From Chitinophagaceae bacterium (lineage in GTDB: Bacteria > Bacteroidota > Bacteroidia > Chitinophagales > UBA10324), in the NCBI GenBank assembly GCA_023251195.1, contig JAHEZG010000115.1, forward strand, positions 1 to 10,749: a DNA stretch of 10,749 nt, read 5' to 3'. Within the stretch, counting starts at the first letter, position 1. Every line of letters begins with the position of its first letter. Shown one piece after another: positions 1 through 6,333 of this stretch. The position numbers and the translations under genes were made by a program. The notes beneath the pieces were generated by a model, which was not told the origin of the DNA, ran no database searches, and worked only from the letters and a program-made list of their open reading frames with translations.

Positions 1-231
1 AATCATTTCGTCGTGTGCTTCGCCATAAGCTTCAAGCATTGGTATTTCTACTTTTTTTGATTGACCAACTTCCATATCAATCATTGCATTGTCGAAGCCG
101 GCTATCACCTGACCTTCGCCAACTTTAAATTCGAGTGGTGCACGACCTTCTGAAGAATCAAAAGTTTCGCCGCTTGCTAATGTGCCGTGATAGTGAACTT
201 TCACTGTATCGCCGTTTTGTACTTTTCTCAT
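1..231 (-). CDS. FKBP-type peptidyl-prolyl cis-trans isomerase, SlyD-like (partial, N-terminal 77 residues)
   Basis: This is the N-terminal part of a peptidyl-prolyl cis-trans isomerase and protein-folding helper of the FKBP family; the rest lies beyond the left edge. The visible 77 residues start at ATG 229-231 and open with MRKVQNGDTVKVHYHGTL. FKBP landmarks follow in order: the substrate-pocket Tyr14, the TFDSS segment (residues 23-27), the VIAGFDNA loop (42-49), and the MLEAYGEAHDE segment (65-75). A Pro-x-x-x-Ala-Tyr-Gly-Glu segment is typical of SlyD-type FKBPs, in which a chaperone 'insert-in-flap' domain usually follows; that domain would be off the window. There is no signal peptide, so it is probably cytoplasmic. 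It lies 52 bases downstream of pabB on the same strand and may be co-transcribed with it. The family is secure; SlyD versus another short FKBP cannot be settled from this fragment. Confidence 0.9.
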   Translation of the reverse strand, partial: MRKVQNGDTVKVHYHGTLASGETFDSSEGRAPLEFKVGEGQVIAGFDNAMIDMEVGQSKKVEIPMLEAYGEAHDEMI

Positions 232-283
232 TTGTAATATTTATGGCGGCAAAATAAAATGAAAAAACAAGAGCAAATAATTT

Positions 284-1588
284 TCAAAGAATATTTCTGA
301 TGGCTTCTGTTTTCAATAACACTTCTTCCAATTCATTCTGCGCATCGGAATCAATGGTGATGGCTCCGCCTGCTGAGAATGATAAATATTTTTTTGCTGC
401 ATCGTACTGAATGCTCCGAATCACCACATTGAAATCAAAATTATTTTCAGGAGAGAAATAGCCAACAGTTCCGGAAAACAATCCGCGCTTTGTGTTTTCC
501 AGTTCATCAATCAACTGCATCGCCCTGATTTTTGGTGCTCCGGTCATGCTGCCCATCGGGAAAGCATTTTTAATTGCGTCGGTTACTGAAATTTCAGTTC
601 TCAATTCGCCGCTCACTGTCGAAACCATTTGGTGTACACGCGGATAAGAATAAATTCCGAAGAGTTCTTCCATTGTTACAGTTCCGGGTTTGCAACTTCG
701 TGATAAATCATTGCGCACCAAATCAACAATCATCACATTTTCTGCACGGTCTTTTTCACTGTTGAATAATTGCTCGCGCAGGTTTTTATCTGCTGATTCG
801 TCATCACTTCTTTTTATTGTTCCCTTGATTGGCTGCGAGAAAATTTTATTTCCTTCCTTCGAAAGAAACCGTTCAGGGCTGGCACACAAAAGAAATTTTT
901 CATTCAGTTTATAAAATGCAGAAAACGGCGCAGGTGATTTTTCATTCAACTGAAAAAATAACTGCAGCGGATTGCACAAATAATTCTCGCAATAGAACTC
1001 CTGACACAAATTCAATTCATACACATCGCCCTGGCGAATGAATTCTTTTACCTCCTCTACTTTCCGCAGGTAATCTTTTTCATTCATTCTTCTTTTCACT
1101 TGCGGAGAAGTGGAAACATGATATCCGGAAAGAGTGATTGCATTTATTTCATCAAAAATTTTTTCCTCCTGTTTTTCATTCGAAGAAATTTCAACTTCAT
1201 TTCCTTTCAACTGAATAAGTATTTCAGGAATAAAAAAATGCAACAACGGAAAATTTAATTGCGATGAATTCTTTGATTGCAACTTTTCAATTTCATTTTT
1301 TACATCGTAACTGATGTAACCGAATTTCCATCCATCGTTCTCTTCAATAAATTTTTGCAACGATTGAAAACAATTTTCACTGACAACAATTTCTTTCGCA
1401 ACACCGGCAGCCAATAAAAATTCCTGTTGTTGATGAAGATGATTGGTGTATTGATTATTGTCGAGCGCGCAAACCACTTTATACTGTTGCGCCCATTGCA
1501 CTGCTTTTTGTTTAAATATTTTTATATCAGAGGGAATAAAAAAAGCGGCAACTCTTTTTAAATCAGAATTGCCGCTTGTATGTATCAT
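284..1588 (-). CDS. pabB: Aminodeoxychorismate synthase component I (chorismate-binding enzyme)
   Basis: The product (434 residues) converts chorismate plus ammonia to 4-amino-4-deoxychorismate, the precursor of p-aminobenzoate and folate. The chorismate-binding fold fills the C-terminal two thirds: GDVYELNLCQ (187-196), SPERF (237-241), PIKGTIKR (253-260), MIVDLVRNDL (286-295), GSMTGAPK (346-353) and SAGGAI (406-411). Lys255 in PIKGT is the discriminating residue: PabB has this nucleophilic lysine where anthranilate synthase TrpE has alanine (PIAGT), so I call PabB. There is no fused glutamine amidotransferase domain, so a separate PabA-type subunit must be encoded elsewhere. Length is close to stand-alone PabB. 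The start is ATG 1586-1588; an in-frame stop lies just upstream and the next Met is residue 167, so no alternative ATG is credible. It begins 19 bases after the small low-complexity gene, and its first codons contain a terminator-like hairpin (see separate entry). Confidence 0.93.
   Translation of the reverse strand: MIHTSGNSDLKRVAAFFIPSDIKIFKQKAVQWAQQYKVVCALDNNQYTNHLHQQQEFLLAAGVAKEIVVSENCFQSLQKFIEENDGWKFGYISYDVKNEIEKLQSKNSSQLNFPLLHFFIPEILIQLKGNEVEISSNEKQEEKIFDEINAITLSGYHVSTSPQVKRRMNEKDYLRKVEEVKEFIRQGDVYELNLCQEFYCENYLCNPLQLFFQLNEKSPAPFSAFYKLNEKFLLCASPERFLSKEGNKIFSQPIKGTIKRSDDESADKNLREQLFNSEKDRAENVMIVDLVRNDLSRSCKPGTVTMEELFGIYSYPRVHQMVSTVSGELRTEISVTDAIKNAFPMGSMTGAPKIRAMQLIDELENTKRGLFSGTVGYFSPENNFDFNVVIRSIQYDAAKKYLSFSAGGAITIDSDAQNELEEVLLKTEAIRNIL
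1538..1577 (-). terminator. Terminator-like hairpin within the first codons of pabB
   Basis: On the minus strand AAGCGGCAA (1577-1569) and TTGCCGCTT (1551-1543) form a perfect 9-bp inverted repeat around a 17-base loop. The 3' arm runs straight into seven consecutive T (1544-1538). This is the form of an intrinsic terminator for transcripts arriving from purA and the 83-residue gene. It lies inside pabB, over codons 4-17, with the T-run encoding Ala-Phe-Phe. It could end the upstream transcript, act as an attenuator opened by translating ribosomes, or be a coincidence of codon use. The structure is certain; its function is inferred. Confidence 0.45.
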
Positions 1589-1607
1589 TAGAATTTATCG
1601 CTGACGA

Positions 1608-1859
1608 CTAATAATCATCATCGTCATCATCATCGTCGTCGGTGAGTTTTGTGAAATCATCATCCAAATCAAAATCTTCTTCTATTTCAAGATTAGATTC
1701 ATCTAAATCTTCGTCATCGTCTTGTTTCTTTTTGTTGGCGGGTTTTGGTGAACTTCCGGAAGTCTTTTTTCCGGCGGCAGCAGAGGGCTTGGCGGCTTTC
1801 TTCGGCGCAGCGCTTTTAGCAGAAGATTTGCCTGATGATTTGGTAGAAGGTTTTTTCAT
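1608..1859 (-). CDS. Small bipartite low-complexity protein, Lys/Ala/Ser-rich then Asp-rich (unknown function)
   Basis: I do not recognise a family for this 83-residue product. Residues 1-45 contain 14 lysines and no acidic residue, with Ala, Ser and Pro between them, much like histone H1-type tails. Residues 47-83 reverse the charge: about two dozen Asp/Glu, ending in nine consecutive Asp and a Tyr (74-83). There is no arginine, cysteine, signal peptide or membrane segment, and the protein is almost certainly disordered. A basic tail suggests nucleic-acid contact and an acidic tail suggests self-masking or protein contact; both are inferences. The start is ATG 1857-1859. It lies 71 bases after purA and 19 bases before pabB on the same strand, so operon membership is likely. 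The strand assignment is supported by its fit in this run of genes; the opposite-strand reading over the same stretch is an antisense artefact. Confidence 0.72.
   Translation of the reverse strand: MKKPSTKSSGKSSAKSAAPKKAAKPSAAAGKKTSGSSPKPANKKKQDDDEDLDESNLEIEEDFDLDDDFTKLTDDDDDDDDDY
1614..1640 (-). repeat. GAY trinucleotide repeat encoding nine aspartates
   Basis: Nine consecutive GAT/GAC codons (atc or gtc on the plus strand) encode the C-terminal poly-Asp run of the 83-residue protein. The array is interrupted by GAC variants but is close to a pure triplet repeat. Slippage would change the length of the tail by whole residues without breaking the frame. Confidence 0.85.
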
Positions 1860-1930
1860 GTGTGTGGATGAATGGACTGTAAATTTTGAAACTGTTTTTG
1901 AATGTTCAAAATATTTTTTGAATTATTTTT

Positions 1931-3214
1931 TTAGCGAGAAAGGTTTTTGTCTAAAACAATTAACTGTTCACGACCGGGACCGGTTGATAACAGCGCAACT
2001 TTCACCCCTGATTTCTGTTCAACATACTGAATATAATTTTTCAATCCATCAGAAATTTCTTCTGCATTTTTTATTTTTTCTATTTCATTTCCCCAGCCTT
2101 TCATGCTGTCGTAAACCGGTTGAACATCACTATCACACAAATCATACGGAATTCCTTCGGTTGATTTTCCATTCAGGTTATAACTATCGCACACTTTTAT
2201 TTCATCAAAAACTTTCAGCACATCCGCTTTTGTAATAATCAAATGTGTTACACCATTCAACATAATCACATAACGAAGAGCTGGCATATCCATCCAGCCG
2301 CAACGACGCGGGCGACCTGTAGTGGAACCAAATTCATTACCTTCCTTGCGCATCATCTCACCTTCATCATTTAATAATTCAGTCGGGAACGGACCACTTC
2401 CGACTCTGGTGCAATATGCTTTTGTAATTCCGAATACATTGCGAATGTGATTGGGAGAAATCCCCAATCCTGTACAAGCTCCTGCAGTTAAAGTGGTGGA
2501 AGAAGTTACAAAAGGATAAGTTCCGAAATCAATATCGAGCATGGAACCCTGCGCGCCTTCTGCCAAAACATTTTTATTCTGCTTCAGCATTTCATTGATA
2601 AAATATTCGCCATCCACCAGCTTAAATGATTTGATGCATTCGATGCCTGCAAAAAAATCTTTTTCCATTGAAGGAATGTCGTGCTTGTAATCGTATTGCT
2701 TCAACAGTTGATAATGTTTTTCGAGCAACTGTTTGTATTTATCTTTGAAATTCGGACTTTCAATATCGCCGACACGCAAACCATTGCGACCGGTTTTATC
2801 CATGTATGCGGGACCGATTCCTTTAAGTGTGGAACCGATTTTTGAAATTCCTTTATGTGCTTCTGATGCTGCATCGAGCGCACGATGCGATGGAAGAATG
2901 AGATGCGCTTTGCGCGAAATGAAAAGTGTTTTGTGTGCATCCACACCAACTGCTTTTAATCCTTCAATTTCTTTTTGAAAAGTTACCGGGTCAATCACCA
3001 CACCATTGCCAATGAGATTCTGACAACCGGCATTAAAAATTCCTGACGGAATGGTATGCAGTACAAATTTTTTACCGTCAATATTTAAAGTGTGACCGGC
3101 ATTTGGACCGCCCTGAAAGCGCGCAACTAAATCATAATTGGGTGCGAGGTAGTCAACCACTTTTCCTTTTCCTTCGTCGCCCCACTGCAACCCGAGTAAT
3201 ACATCAACTGGCAT
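1931..3214 (-). CDS. purA: Adenylosuccinate synthase
   Basis: The enzyme joins IMP and aspartate using GTP to give adenylosuccinate, the first committed step from IMP to AMP, in the cytoplasm. The 427-residue product is full length for the family. Landmarks: QWGDEGKGK (10-18), with catalytic Asp13 and the GTP-binding loop; GGPNAGHT (35-42), with catalytic His41; KGIGPAYMDKTGR (131-143), the second family signature; and GSTTGRPRRCGW (296-307), substrate-binding. TKAD (328-331) fits the guanine-recognition motif. All key residues are present, at nearly the E. coli numbering. The start is ATG 3212-3214, giving MPVDVLLGLQW with the family-typical short lead into the P-loop. It is separated from fur upstream by 305 bases containing a terminator candidate, so it probably has its own promoter, which I could not identify. 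Direct inhibition of this enzyme by (p)ppGpp is established in other bacteria, which makes the nearby rel gene notable. Confidence 0.98.
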   Translation of the reverse strand: MPVDVLLGLQWGDEGKGKVVDYLAPNYDLVARFQGGPNAGHTLNIDGKKFVLHTIPSGIFNAGCQNLIGNGVVIDPVTFQKEIEGLKAVGVDAHKTLFISRKAHLILPSHRALDAASEAHKGISKIGSTLKGIGPAYMDKTGRNGLRVGDIESPNFKDKYKQLLEKHYQLLKQYDYKHDIPSMEKDFFAGIECIKSFKLVDGEYFINEMLKQNKNVLAEGAQGSMLDIDFGTYPFVTSSTTLTAGACTGLGISPNHIRNVFGITKAYCTRVGSGPFPTELLNDEGEMMRKEGNEFGSTTGRPRRCGWMDMPALRYVIMLNGVTHLIITKADVLKVFDEIKVCDSYNLNGKSTEGIPYDLCDSDVQPVYDSMKGWGNEIEKIKNAEEISDGLKNYIQYVEQKSGVKVALLSTGPGREQLIVLDKNLSR

Positions 3215-3295
3215 TCACTGAAATTTTTTTGTATTGATAATTTGAGCCGCCGAAATTGCTGTTGAACATTGAGAAAACAAAACTTTAGTTACAAA

Positions 3296-3335
3296 CAAAT
3301 TGGTGCATTTGTTTATTGGTTCATTTGTTCGTTGG
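3296..3335. repeat. Degenerate 8-bp tandem repeat, five units
   Basis: On the plus strand the units read caaattgg, tgcatttg, tttattgg, ttcatttg and ttcgttgg. The third to fifth units follow a rough TTNRTTKG pattern, and TTGG and TTTG endings alternate across the array. Units are exactly 8 bases with no spacer. I recall similar degenerate short arrays in intergenic DNA of Bacteroidota, but cannot cite a named family. Confidence 0.6.
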
Positions 3336-3350
3336 GGATTGAATAATTCT

Positions 3351-3384
3351 ATAAAAGCAGGGTTACAATATTCAGAAACCTGCT
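3351..3384 (-). terminator. Candidate intrinsic terminator after rel-fur
   Basis: Reading the minus strand, AGCAGG (3384-3379) pairs with CCTGCT (3361-3356), extended after one mismatch by two A-T pairs, around an 11-base loop. The stem is followed by a short T-rich stretch (TTTTAT including the last stem base). It lies about 135 bases after the fur stop and about 135 bases before the purA start, so it would end the rel-fur transcript and separate it from purA. The T-run is short, so the call is tentative. Confidence 0.42.
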
Positions 3385-3491
3385 GAGACAAAAAAATATT
3401 TGCTGGAAAATTTTTCGCACGGAGAATACATAGAGAAAAAAGCCAGAAAAAAAGGAGAATACATTTTGAGAAATTTTGTTGTGGCAAAATC

Positions 3492-3526
3492 CTAATTGCT
3501 AATTTCTAAAAGCTAACTGCTAAATA
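3492..3526. repeat. Degenerate 7-bp tandem repeat, five units
   Basis: On the plus strand the units are ctaattg, ctaattt, ctaaaag, ctaactg and ctaaata, that is CTAANNN at an exact 7-base period. On the minus strand they read as variants of CAATTAG. The last unit overlaps the fur stop codon (3520-3522). The period differs from the 8-base array about 160 bases away in the same gap. Confidence 0.6.
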
Positions 3527-3532
3527 GCTTTT
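3508..3532 (-). terminator. Weak hairpin over the fur stop codon
   Basis: AAAAGCTA (3508-3515) and TAGCTTTT (3525-3532) form a perfect 8-bp inverted repeat with a 9-base loop. On the minus strand it spans the end of fur and its TAG stop, and the 3' arm ends in four T. Only two pairs are G-C and the T-run is short, so it is a weak terminator at best. It partly reflects the 7-bp repeat units it is built from. Confidence 0.25.
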
Positions 3533-3981
3533 CTTTTCTTCTCACAACTCTCGCAGAGTCCGTACAGAATTAAAGTGTGATTATCAATTTTAAATTTCAG
3601 CAACTCTCCCATCTTGGTAGTAATTTGATGAATGCGCGGATCACAGAACTCAACCACTTTATGACAGTCCTTGCAAATGATATGATCGTGTTGTTTGTAA
3701 CCAAAAGATTTTTCGTACAGCGCCTGGTTGTTATCGAACTGGTGTTTTTTTACCAACTGACAGCTCAACAATAAATCGAGTGTGTTGTAAACCGTAGCGC
3801 GACTAATGTGGTGTTCTTTTTTATTTAAATCCTGAAATAATTTCTCGGCATCAAAGTGATCGCTTCGCTTATAAATTTCCTCGAGTATGGTGTACCGCTC
3901 AGGGGTTTTTCGCTGTTTTTTTTCGTCAAGGTATTGTGTAAAAAATTCCCTTACTTGTTTAATTAATTCTTTTTGCTTCAT
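3520..3981 (-). CDS. fur: Fur-family metal-dependent transcriptional regulator
   Basis: This is a cytoplasmic DNA-binding repressor that senses a divalent metal, most likely iron. From ATG 3979-3981 it has 153 residues. The winged-helix part includes RKTPERYTIL (24-33) and the recognition segment HHISRATVYNTLDLL (57-71). The metal/dimer part has HDHIICKDC (98-106), Glu111 and a second CxxC (143-146); the two CxxC pairs form the usual structural zinc site. The position equivalent to PerR Asp104 is Glu111, as in Fur, so Fur is preferred over peroxide sensor PerR; Zur is not excluded. An in-frame GTG at 3997-3999 overlapping the rel stop would add six residues. I prefer the ATG, 14 bases after the rel stop, because the added residues are not family-like. 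The close spacing implies co-transcription with rel. Confidence 0.92.
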   Translation of the reverse strand: MKQKELIKQVREFFTQYLDEKKQRKTPERYTILEEIYKRSDHFDAEKLFQDLNKKEHHISRATVYNTLDLLLSCQLVKKHQFDNNQALYEKSFGYKQHDHIICKDCHKVVEFCDPRIHQITTKMGELLKFKIDNHTLILYGLCESCEKKRKAI

Positions 3982-3995
3982 GTTGTTTATTCTAA

Positions 3996-6326
3996 TCACA
4001 TGGCTTGTTCCTGTTCTGTTATTTCTTCAAGGCGGGTAACAGTTAATATTCCCTCCAGGTCTTTCATGCTGCTCATCAGATCGTGCAATTGCTGAGTATC
4101 TTTCACAAACACTTTAATAATTCCTTCAAACAATCCATCCTTGGTTTCAATAGTGATGGACTGCATATTAATTTTTGCTTCACCTGAAATTACATTGGTG
4201 ATTTTATACATGACACCAACATCATCAATGCCTGTAATTTTTAATCCTGTGAGAAAAGTTATCTGGTGTTGCTTGGTCCACTTGGTGCGAACAATTTTAT
4301 AACCATATTTGGAAATAGAATTTATCGCCTTCGGACAATTGGGTCGGTGAATTTCCACTTCGCCGTTTTTGCCTATGAAACCAAACACATCATCGCCCGG
4401 AATTGGTTTGCAACATTCAGCTAAATTGTAATCAACTGTTTCTGATCCTTCGCCAAACACAAACAGGTTTGCGTTGTGCTGCAGTTTATTTTTAATGGCG
4501 AGTTCCACATCAACACTGCTTTTCTTTTCCTTATTTCTTAATTCAATTTCATCGCCCTGCTTTACGAAATTCTGAATTTCGCTGATGTGAAAATTCCCCA
4601 CACCAATGCTGTAATACAAATCGTTCAGGTTGGTGAGTTTGTAAAATCCTAAAAGCTTATTCAGGTTCGGATTATTAAAATTCACTTTGTATTCTCTGAA
4701 AATATTTTCCAATGCTTTTTTTCCAATGGAAATTATACGGCGACGCTCTTCGCGAAAAATATCCTTGAGTTTTGATTTTGCTTTTGCTGTCACCACATAA
4801 TTCATCCAGTCTTCTGATGGTTTCATTTTTTTTGAAGTCAGAATCTCCACCTGATCTCCATTGTTCAACCGGTGACTGATTGGAACAATTTTCTGATTCA
4901 GTTTGGCGCCAATGCAACGGAAGCCAACATCTGAGTGAATTTCAAAAGCGAAATCAAGTATTGTGGAATTCTTTGGCAACACTTTCATATCTCCCTTTGG
5001 AGTGAAAACATAAATTTCATCGGCAAAAAGATTCAGTTTAAAATCATCAATGAAATCGAGTGTGTTGGTGTCAGGGTTTTCCAGCAACTCGCGAATGCTC
5101 CGCAACCAATCATCCACTGCCGATTCACCGGTTTGATTTTCTTTATCCTTCTCTTTGTACTTCCAGTGAGCTGCATATCCCTTTTCGGCAATCTCATCCA
5201 TTCGTCGTGTACGGATTTGCACTTCCACCCATTTTCCTTTGGGTCCCATTACAGTGGTGTGCAATGCTTCGTAACCATTTGCTTTAGGAGTTGAAATCCA
5301 ATCGCGCAGACGGTCAGGATTCGGATGATAAAAATCAGTGACAATGGAATACACGCGCCAGCAATCGGCTTTTTCATTTTCAAGTTCTGAATCAATAATT
5401 ATGCGGATGGCAAATTTGTCGTACACTTCATCGAATGGTACTCCCTGTTCCTTCATTTTCCGCCAGATAGATGATACTGATTTTGGCCTGCCGAAAATTT
5501 CAAATTTTTTTATATCGTGTTGAGGAATTTCTTCTTTTACGGGTTTTATAAATTCATTAATGTACTTGTCGCGTTCTTTTTTTGAATCGGCCAGTTTAAT
5601 GGTTATCTGCTTGTAAATTTTTGGCTCAGAATATTTAAGTGATAAATCTTCTAACTCCGTTTTTATGGCATACAATCCTAACCGGTGCGCGAGTGGCACA
5701 TACAAGTAAACCGTTTCTGATGAAATTTTTAATTGCTTATTGCGCGGCATTGAATCCATTGTGCGCATATTGTGCAAACGATCGGCGAGTTTGATTAAAA
5801 TAACCCGAACATCTTTTGCAAGTGTGAGCAATATTTTACGAATGTTTTCGGCTTGCACAAAACCATGCTGATCAAAAATCACTGCGATTTTTGTGAGTCC
5901 GTCAATTATTTCTTTTACTTTTTTTCCGAATTCGCGCTCAACATCTTCCAATGTAATTTCAGTATCTTCCACTACATCGTGCAGCAGCGCACAGATTACA
6001 CCAACCGGACCGAGGCCAATTTCTTTTGCCACAATTTGTGCAACAGCGAGCGGATGCAAAATGTATGGTTCACCGCTACGGCGCCGCATTTCTTTGTGTG
6101 CATCCAATGCCATTTCAAACGCGAGGCGAATTTGTTTGTGATCGCCCTTTTGCATTTGCGGTTTGAGCGATGAGAGCAGAATTTTATATTGCTTTAATAT
6201 TTCCTTTCGCTCAAGATTGGTAATTGAATCATCACTTTCCTTTTTGGGTGAAATATTATTGATAGCGCCGGATTGGTTTTTTTCATCAACAGTTATTTCC
6301 TTCTTGTGGTCTTTCAGATCGCTCAT
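3996..6326 (-). CDS. rel: Bifunctional (p)ppGpp synthetase/hydrolase (Rel/SpoT family)
   Basis: The enzyme makes and degrades the alarmone (p)ppGpp in the stringent response. The 776 residues show the full long-RSH order. After a charged 40-residue N-terminal extension comes the HD hydrolase domain with His91 and H116-D-x-x-E-D121, so hydrolysis should be intact. The synthetase domain has GRPKSVSSI (279-287), YDKFAIRI (302-309), ANGYEALHTTV (349-359) and EVQIRT (368-373). The TGS domain spans about 436-497. A zinc-finger-like Cys region has C638-C639 and HRPNC (660-664), and an ACT domain lies at about 694-768. The start is ATG 6324-6326, 7 bases after the stop of the beta-helix gene; the next in-frame Met candidates would cut into the conserved core. 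I saw no TAnnTTTG core in the final 250 or so bases of the upstream gene. fur follows within 14 bases. Gene name in this phylum varies (relA, spoT, rel). Confidence 0.96.
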   Translation of the reverse strand: MSDLKDHKKEITVDEKNQSGAINNISPKKESDDSITNLERKEILKQYKILLSSLKPQMQKGDHKQIRLAFEMALDAHKEMRRRSGEPYILHPLAVAQIVAKEIGLGPVGVICALLHDVVEDTEITLEDVEREFGKKVKEIIDGLTKIAVIFDQHGFVQAENIRKILLTLAKDVRVILIKLADRLHNMRTMDSMPRNKQLKISSETVYLYVPLAHRLGLYAIKTELEDLSLKYSEPKIYKQITIKLADSKKERDKYINEFIKPVKEEIPQHDIKKFEIFGRPKSVSSIWRKMKEQGVPFDEVYDKFAIRIIIDSELENEKADCWRVYSIVTDFYHPNPDRLRDWISTPKANGYEALHTTVMGPKGKWVEVQIRTRRMDEIAEKGYAAHWKYKEKDKENQTGESAVDDWLRSIRELLENPDTNTLDFIDDFKLNLFADEIYVFTPKGDMKVLPKNSTILDFAFEIHSDVGFRCIGAKLNQKIVPISHRLNNGDQVEILTSKKMKPSEDWMNYVVTAKAKSKLKDIFREERRRIISIGKKALENIFREYKVNFNNPNLNKLLGFYKLTNLNDLYYSIGVGNFHISEIQNFVKQGDEIELRNKEKKSSVDVELAIKNKLQHNANLFVFGEGSETVDYNLAECCKPIPGDDVFGFIGKNGEVEIHRPNCPKAINSISKYGYKIVRTKWTKQHQITFLTGLKITGIDDVGVMYKITNVISGEAKINMQSITIETKDGLFEGIIKVFVKDTQQLHDLMSSMKDLEGILTVTRLEEITEQEQAM

Positions 6327-6333
6327 GATTACA

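Larger units (their letters stand above)
3215..3519. other. Non-coding gap between fur and purA
   Basis: These 305 bases have no convincing gene. They contain a degenerate octamer array (3296-3335), a terminator-like hairpin (3351-3384) and most of a degenerate heptamer array (3492-3526). A 90-codon minus-strand reading frame crosses the gap and ends at the purA start, but its sequence is made largely of the repeats and I do not regard it as a gene. I searched the minus strand for TAnnTTTG promoter cores upstream of purA and saw no exact match. Confidence 0.7.

Noticed and set aside
284..1588. Anthranilate synthase component I (trpE) as the identity of the chorismate-binding enzyme
   Set aside because: The motif is PIKGT with Lys255, the PabB form, rather than PIAGT; no trp genes are adjacent.
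1905..1922. Inverted repeat TTCAAAA/TTTTTGAA between purA and the 83-residue gene, considered as a terminator
   Set aside because: The stem has only one G-C pair and no clean T-run, and several TTTTGAA copies occur nearby in AT-rich DNA, so it is not distinguishable from composition.
1642..2235. 197-codon plus-strand reading frame
   Set aside because: It is antisense to purA and to the 83-residue gene. Its Ser-rich start is the complement of the GAY/lysine repeats, and it ends in purA antisense sequence.
3215..3487. 90-codon minus-strand reading frame ending at the purA start, with a hydrophobic stretch near its N-terminus
   Set aside because: Its middle is made of the degenerate octamer array, the protein looks random after the first 20 residues, and a terminator-like hairpin lies within it. 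No family resemblance.
3982..3999. GTG start for fur overlapping the rel stop codon
   Set aside because: It is possible, but it adds only six residues unlike Fur N-termini; ATG at 3979-3981 is a better start. Recorded as an alternative in the fur entry.
4935..5294. 119-codon plus-strand reading frame opposite rel
   Set aside because: It is entirely antisense to the conserved synthetase and TGS domains of rel, so it is a shadow of that gene.
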